Shown here: positions 61,801-64,000 of the stretch, in pieces
How the letters are laid out: each line of letters opens with the position of its first letter
Position numbering within the stretch: position 1 is the first letter of the stretch
Assembly (NCBI GenBank): GCA_016931715.1
Contig: JAFGEF010000040.1
Coordinates: 1-64,000, forward strand
Direction of reading: 5' to 3'
DNA: 64,000 nt
Origin: Sedimentisphaerales bacterium
Lineage (GTDB): Bacteria > Planctomycetota > Phycisphaerae > Sedimentisphaerales > Anaerobacaceae
Position numbers and translations under genes: made by a program
Notes under the pieces: model-generated
What the model was told of the DNA's origin: nothing
What the model saw: the letters and a program-made list of their open reading frames with translations, nothing else
Databases searched by the model: none

Positions 61801-62395
61801 AAATGTCAGCGAGCCTGAGAAGATTCTGTTCGGTTCGTTCCAGTTTTCGCAATGCTTCTTTTTTGTGGGCTTTATACTTGCTTATGCCGGCGGCTTCTTC
61901 AAATATGGACCTGCGATCGATTTTTGATGCGCTTACCAAATAATCTATCTGACCCTGTTCGAGAATAGAATATGCTTTAGTTCCTACACCGGTATCCATA
62001 AACAGCTCGCGGACATCCTTGAGACGGCATATTTTGTTGTTTATCCTGTATTCGCTTTCACCGCTTTTATAAATTTTCCGCGTCACTTCAATACGATCAC
62101 AGTCAACCTGGAGCTGCTGCTTGCCAATACCTTCAGGATTTGACAAAACTATTGTTACTTCGGCAGCGCCAAGTGGTTTTCTGCTTGTACTTCCGCCGAA
62201 AATCACATCTGCCATTTGCCCGCTGCGCAGGCTCTTGACAGACTGCTCACCAAGCACCCATTTTACTGCATCGACTACATTACTCTTGCCGCATCCGTTT
62301 GGACCGACAATAGCTGTTATCGGTGACTCAAAATTAAATTCCGTTTTATCTGCAAAGCTCTTAAATCCGTTTAGAACTATTTTTTCAAGTTTCAT
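58808..62395 (-). CDS. smc: Chromosome segregation protein SMC
   Basis: 1195 residues, the normal bacterial SMC length. N-terminal head with Walker A G-P-N-G-C-G-K-S-N near residue 32 and V-K-W-V-L-G-E-Q-S. Two long coiled coils (about 170-510 and 670-1020) surround a hinge domain at about 515-665 (D-Y-V-E-G-M-L-A-E-M-I). The C-terminal head has the signature L-L-S-G-G-E-K-S-M-T-A-L-A and Walker B C-F-L-D-E-V-D-A-A-L-D. It forms the condensin-like ring with ScpA/ScpB; those genes are not in the window. GGAT precedes the ATG. Confidence 0.97.
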   Translation of the reverse strand: MKLEKIVLNGFKSFADKTEFNFESPITAIVGPNGCGKSNVVDAVKWVLGEQSVKSLRSGQMADVIFGGSTSRKPLGAAEVTIVLSNPEGIGKQQLQVDCDRIEVTRKIYKSGESEYRINNKICRLKDVRELFMDTGVGTKAYSILEQGQIDYLVSASKIDRRSIFEEAAGISKYKAHKKEALRKLERTEQNLLRLADILGEVEKRLRSVKLQAGKARNYLQYTQRLKELQVNYSLVEYDKILTLFKEKENQHGCISEQFGLLASEVAQNDSLISSLGENIIETEHKLNHAGNSLVSVRSKIEQLVQRIDFLRSRVTELQQRRGSAQEKVEKLQEQMNIFEQNTSQYRNELISCEKMIQEKSGRIEELQETIKEVNTECASLEANLEDEKSGIIDIVRRTAQLHNEVQSISVYRNNLSSQKERLAGRAQTAREELEELLTEKAQHDARSVDIEKVLDDLKNSLESKRSKVEELNNLITVDNKRLSQGKETRSAISSELAILTDMERRCEGLKAGVKSILQTRSADSSKFDYVEGMLAEMITTDIEYANAVEAALEGLTDALVTSSTGRMLGDREEIEKIDGRVDFICLDQIGPFMDKNNWSEFPSVKGRLVEFVKFDNKYAPLVWKLLGKTLIVDSISDAIAICGKVEGECNFVTLKGEFLGSDGIVKLGPLGKATGLISRKSRLRQLQETINNVSSEIAALENQIERNSQASEHLEKLCKDLRTAIYEANTEKMQVGSKLEMTEQNIKRLRQEVPLLAGEIDMLAEQIAQSVQKEYDSKQKLQELEEVNQQRTKQIELLEKTYAEQKEYRQTLESRLTDLKIALGQIIEQRKASQQIINSMQKQIQENNTAALAAREEISNCIQQLASAQRDILNCEAGVSGLFIEKEKCQTNSRSLRVEIDKLVSQRDQAEEILRVKRSEKEQTEQQINDLKIEIGQLQVKQQDLVERVRDQLQIDLVQSYQNYTRTEVDWEQIKEEINELRSKIERLGNVNVDAIEEQESLETRQEFLSSQVHDLNSSKGQLQQLINRLNVKSRDKFQETFNEIRGNFQEIFRKLFGGGKADIMLEDSEDILEAGVEIVAKPPGKETRSISLLSGGEKSMTALALLFAVFKSKPSPFCFLDEVDAALDEANNERFNMLLQEFQKESHFVVITHSKRTMSVAGVLFGITMQIRGVSKKISVKFSEYEEETAAVA

Positions 62396-62491
62396 TTTCT
62401 ATCCTGTTGCTAACGTCCGGTAACTAACATTTTCACACTCACCTTAAACGTATTTTAGAAACACGTAATATAGTTATCGGTCGAAGGTTTG

Positions 62492-64000
62492 TTATTTCTT
62501 GACAATTAAGTCAATTTTTGGCATGGTTCCGGCGTGAAATTCTGCGTTTATAGCACCTTTATCACACATCTGCTTTAAAAGAGCTATTAAATCGCTGTAT
62601 GAAACACCCAAACCTCCACGAGTTCTCTGACCTTTTTCCGGCGGATCGTCACAAAGCGCATGAATAATGCTGTCAATCTCATTGGTGCACCTTATTTGTC
62701 CAGTCAAATCAGGTCTGTTGGGATATTTACGAGTTACAGTTACGTAATCCTGGTCAATTGGTGCAGTTATTGTTACTTCACCATTTTTCGACTGAATCGT
62801 AAATCCTTTATTACAATATATTGGCGAGCCAAACAAAACCACTTTAGGCTGGCCGCTTCGGGAAACATAAATTTCCTTTCTACCGGCCTGGGTAAGTTTC
62901 TCAACAAAAAAAACAGATGCTGATTCTGTCGGCCTTACAGCAATCGAGATATCGCGCAGCTTGCGTAATTGCTCATATGCAGCCAGTCGTATATTGAAAC
63001 TCTCATCTTTCAGCAATTCCAGCGCAAGAGTAGAAGCATCTAAGCTTCGCCCTGATTCAGTTACCGCCCGCAGAGCTTCGACACGATATGGTGAAAGCTT
63101 GTTCAGAACAATCTCTTTCAGAACGTTCATACCTTCATCACTTCTCAAATTCAACATGCATCTGGCCGCTCGAAGCCTGACATGCTCATCAGGTGATTTC
63201 AGTACACTATATAATTGACTAAGACATTGATTACCCATTGCCTCGAGAGCAATTTCACCTTCATCACTTTCCGGATTCTCAATCAGCTGTTTAATATGTT
63301 TAGTGATTCTTTCCTGATCATTTTGAGGCACGTCATAAACATACGTTGCCTTTAACAGCTCAATGAATTTTCCTCTTTGCTCCCTATATTTTGCCGGTAA
63401 TGCTACTTCTATCATACCAGCCCTGGCGGCTCTTGCAATATTGTCTCCAAAACGAAAATTCAACCGATTGCGAATGTTATTAGTAGCCTCAAAATCATTT
63501 TTCCCAAGAACAAGCCCGATAATATACTTGGCTTTAATATTACCGCCGCCCAGAATATAGCCGGTCCTTTTATCAATCGGTGACTCAGAAATATGGTCGG
63601 TAAAAACCGGACCTTCAACATCGGCCAGAATTTCAGTATTTATACCGAAACTGCCAACTATTTTCAGTTCACTGCGATATAACCAGCCGTTTTCAAGAGA
63701 TACCGTCTGAGTCCCCCGATAGGCTGTAACTTTTGAATCAAAATACGAATTACCTGAATCCTCAACAGGCAAAATCCCCTCGATTAACACAACTGCGGTA
63801 TTTAGACTGTTAATAAGATTATCAATGCTTATTTTGTCTTCACTTGATAGTTCCGATAATATAAATTGCGAAAGATATTGCCGAATCTCAGGCGGACATT
63901 CTGAAGAGCCTTTGCCATTAAGACCGCCAACTAATCCGACACCCTCGACCTGAACCGATTTAGGCGATATAATTTGCACTACAGAGCCTATAGTAACATC
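62492..64000 (-). CDS. FlgI-like (flagellar P-ring) protein with HEAT-repeat insertion, 5' end outside the window
   Basis: The frame is open to the right edge, so the start and signal peptide are missing; 502 codons are visible. The opening part resembles FlgI: V-Q-V-E-G-V-G-L-V-G-G-L-N-G-K-G-S-S, then F-G-D-N-I-A-R-A-A-R after an L-N-F-R pattern. Residues about 245-350 form HEAT-like helical repeats (H-V-R-L-R-A-A-R-C-M-L-N-L-R). The rest returns to a FlgI-like C-terminal style: a glycine-rich G-G-L-G-V-S-Y-S-D-L-I-A-L-L segment. FlgI forms the P ring around the flagellar rod; the HEAT insertion is unusual and may reflect a planctomycete-specific ring. Alternatively it is a FlgI paralogue of other function. 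Confidence 0.7.
   Translation of the reverse strand, partial: DVTIGSVVQIISPKSVQVEGVGLVGGLNGKGSSECPPEIRQYLSQFILSELSSEDKISIDNLINSLNTAVVLIEGILPVEDSGNSYFDSKVTAYRGTQTVSLENGWLYRSELKIVGSFGINTEILADVEGPVFTDHISESPIDKRTGYILGGGNIKAKYIIGLVLGKNDFEATNNIRNRLNFRFGDNIARAARAGMIEVALPAKYREQRGKFIELLKATYVYDVPQNDQERITKHIKQLIENPESDEGEIALEAMGNQCLSQLYSVLKSPDEHVRLRAARCMLNLRSDEGMNVLKEIVLNKLSPYRVEALRAVTESGRSLDASTLALELLKDESFNIRLAAYEQLRKLRDISIAVRPTESASVFFVEKLTQAGRKEIYVSRSGQPKVVLFGSPIYCNKGFTIQSKNGEVTITAPIDQDYVTVTRKYPNRPDLTGQIRCTNEIDSIIHALCDDPPEKGQRTRGGLGVSYSDLIALLKQMCDKGAINAEFHAGTMPKIDLIVKK

Noticed and set aside
1-64000. CRISPR arrays, rRNA, tRNA, integrases or transposases
   Set aside because: No spaced direct repeats of CRISPR type, no rRNA cores and no complete tRNA cloverleaf were seen; no transposase or integrase motif appears among the genes. 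The tandem repeat at the left edge has no unique spacers.

Overview
The window is 64 kb of chromosomal sequence at about 42-45% G+C (estimated by eye) from a didermal, flagellated bacterium. Gene content points to the Planctomycetota, most likely class Phycisphaerae; this is inference from protein style, not from a marker search. Pointers are a FlgI-like protein interrupted by HEAT repeats, a DksA/TraR protein with most zinc-finger cysteines lost, a large GT-C-like membrane protein, a secreted hemicellulose esterase/GH43 cluster, and palindromic GC-rich repeats read through inside valS. I saw no rRNA, tRNA, CRISPR array, prophage or intact insertion sequence.

Layout. 1-5.4 kb: valS (5' end outside the window, with two in-frame palindromic repeat insertions), a DUF151 nuclease convergent with lspA, and gpmI. 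5.4-7.2 kb: a pocket of toxin-antitoxin-like genes: a zeta-toxin-like kinase with a small partner, a nucleotidyltransferase with a truncated partner, and an opposing HEPN/nucleotidyltransferase pair whose HEPN gene carries an in-frame stop. 7.3-14.2 kb: mutL, a BtuFCD/FecBCDE-type ABC importer, dksA-like, yacG and a multi-spanning membrane protein. 14.3-18.3 kb (minus strand): carboxylesterase, GH43 and feruloyl-esterase-like enzymes, a small hemicellulose cluster. 18.5-20.5 kb: a CapD/PglF-type nucleotide-sugar dehydratase. 20.6-28.3 kb: a TonB2-type energy operon in the order DUF3450, TtpC-like ExbB, ExbB, ExbD, TonB, TPR, then a TonB-dependent receptor, preceded by a clear promoter and a structured leader. 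With the ABC importer 10 kb upstream this would form a complete outer-to-inner-membrane route for a chelate such as a corrinoid or siderophore.

28.4-32.3 kb: serA, a phosphohexomutase and a CDF metal exporter. 32.4-34.3 kb (minus): flagellin under a good sigma-28 promoter, then fliS and a CBS-pair protein. 34.5-41.5 kb: DUF4186, then a minus-strand series of ECF sigma factor, putative anti-sigma factor, GT-C-like giant membrane protein, GT2 glycosyltransferase and a 664-residue protein that joins a gamma-glutamylcyclotransferase (GGCT) domain to what looks like a GS-fold amidoligase. This last region is the best candidate for an undescribed system. 41.6-41.8 kb holds a nested inverted-repeat element of the dispersed GTCATTCTGAG type. 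41.8-50.9 kb: aminotransferase, a lipoprotein/DUF362/tyrosine-phosphatase run, a HEAT protein, tsaD, MATE, and a larB without other lar genes. 50.9-56.5 kb: hicBA, nnrD, AhpD-like, an SSS symporter with an unusual insertion, and an EF-hand/TPR-like secreted protein. 56.6-64 kb: GHMP kinase, pyrK, smc and a FlgI-like/HEAT protein running off the right edge.

Several genes (tsaD, the lipoprotein at 43.2 kb, hicB and probably the CapD-type gene) have a -35/-10 promoter whose -10 box ends only 6-8 bases before the start codon. This suggests leaderless mRNAs. All functional calls come from reading motifs; no database search was possible.
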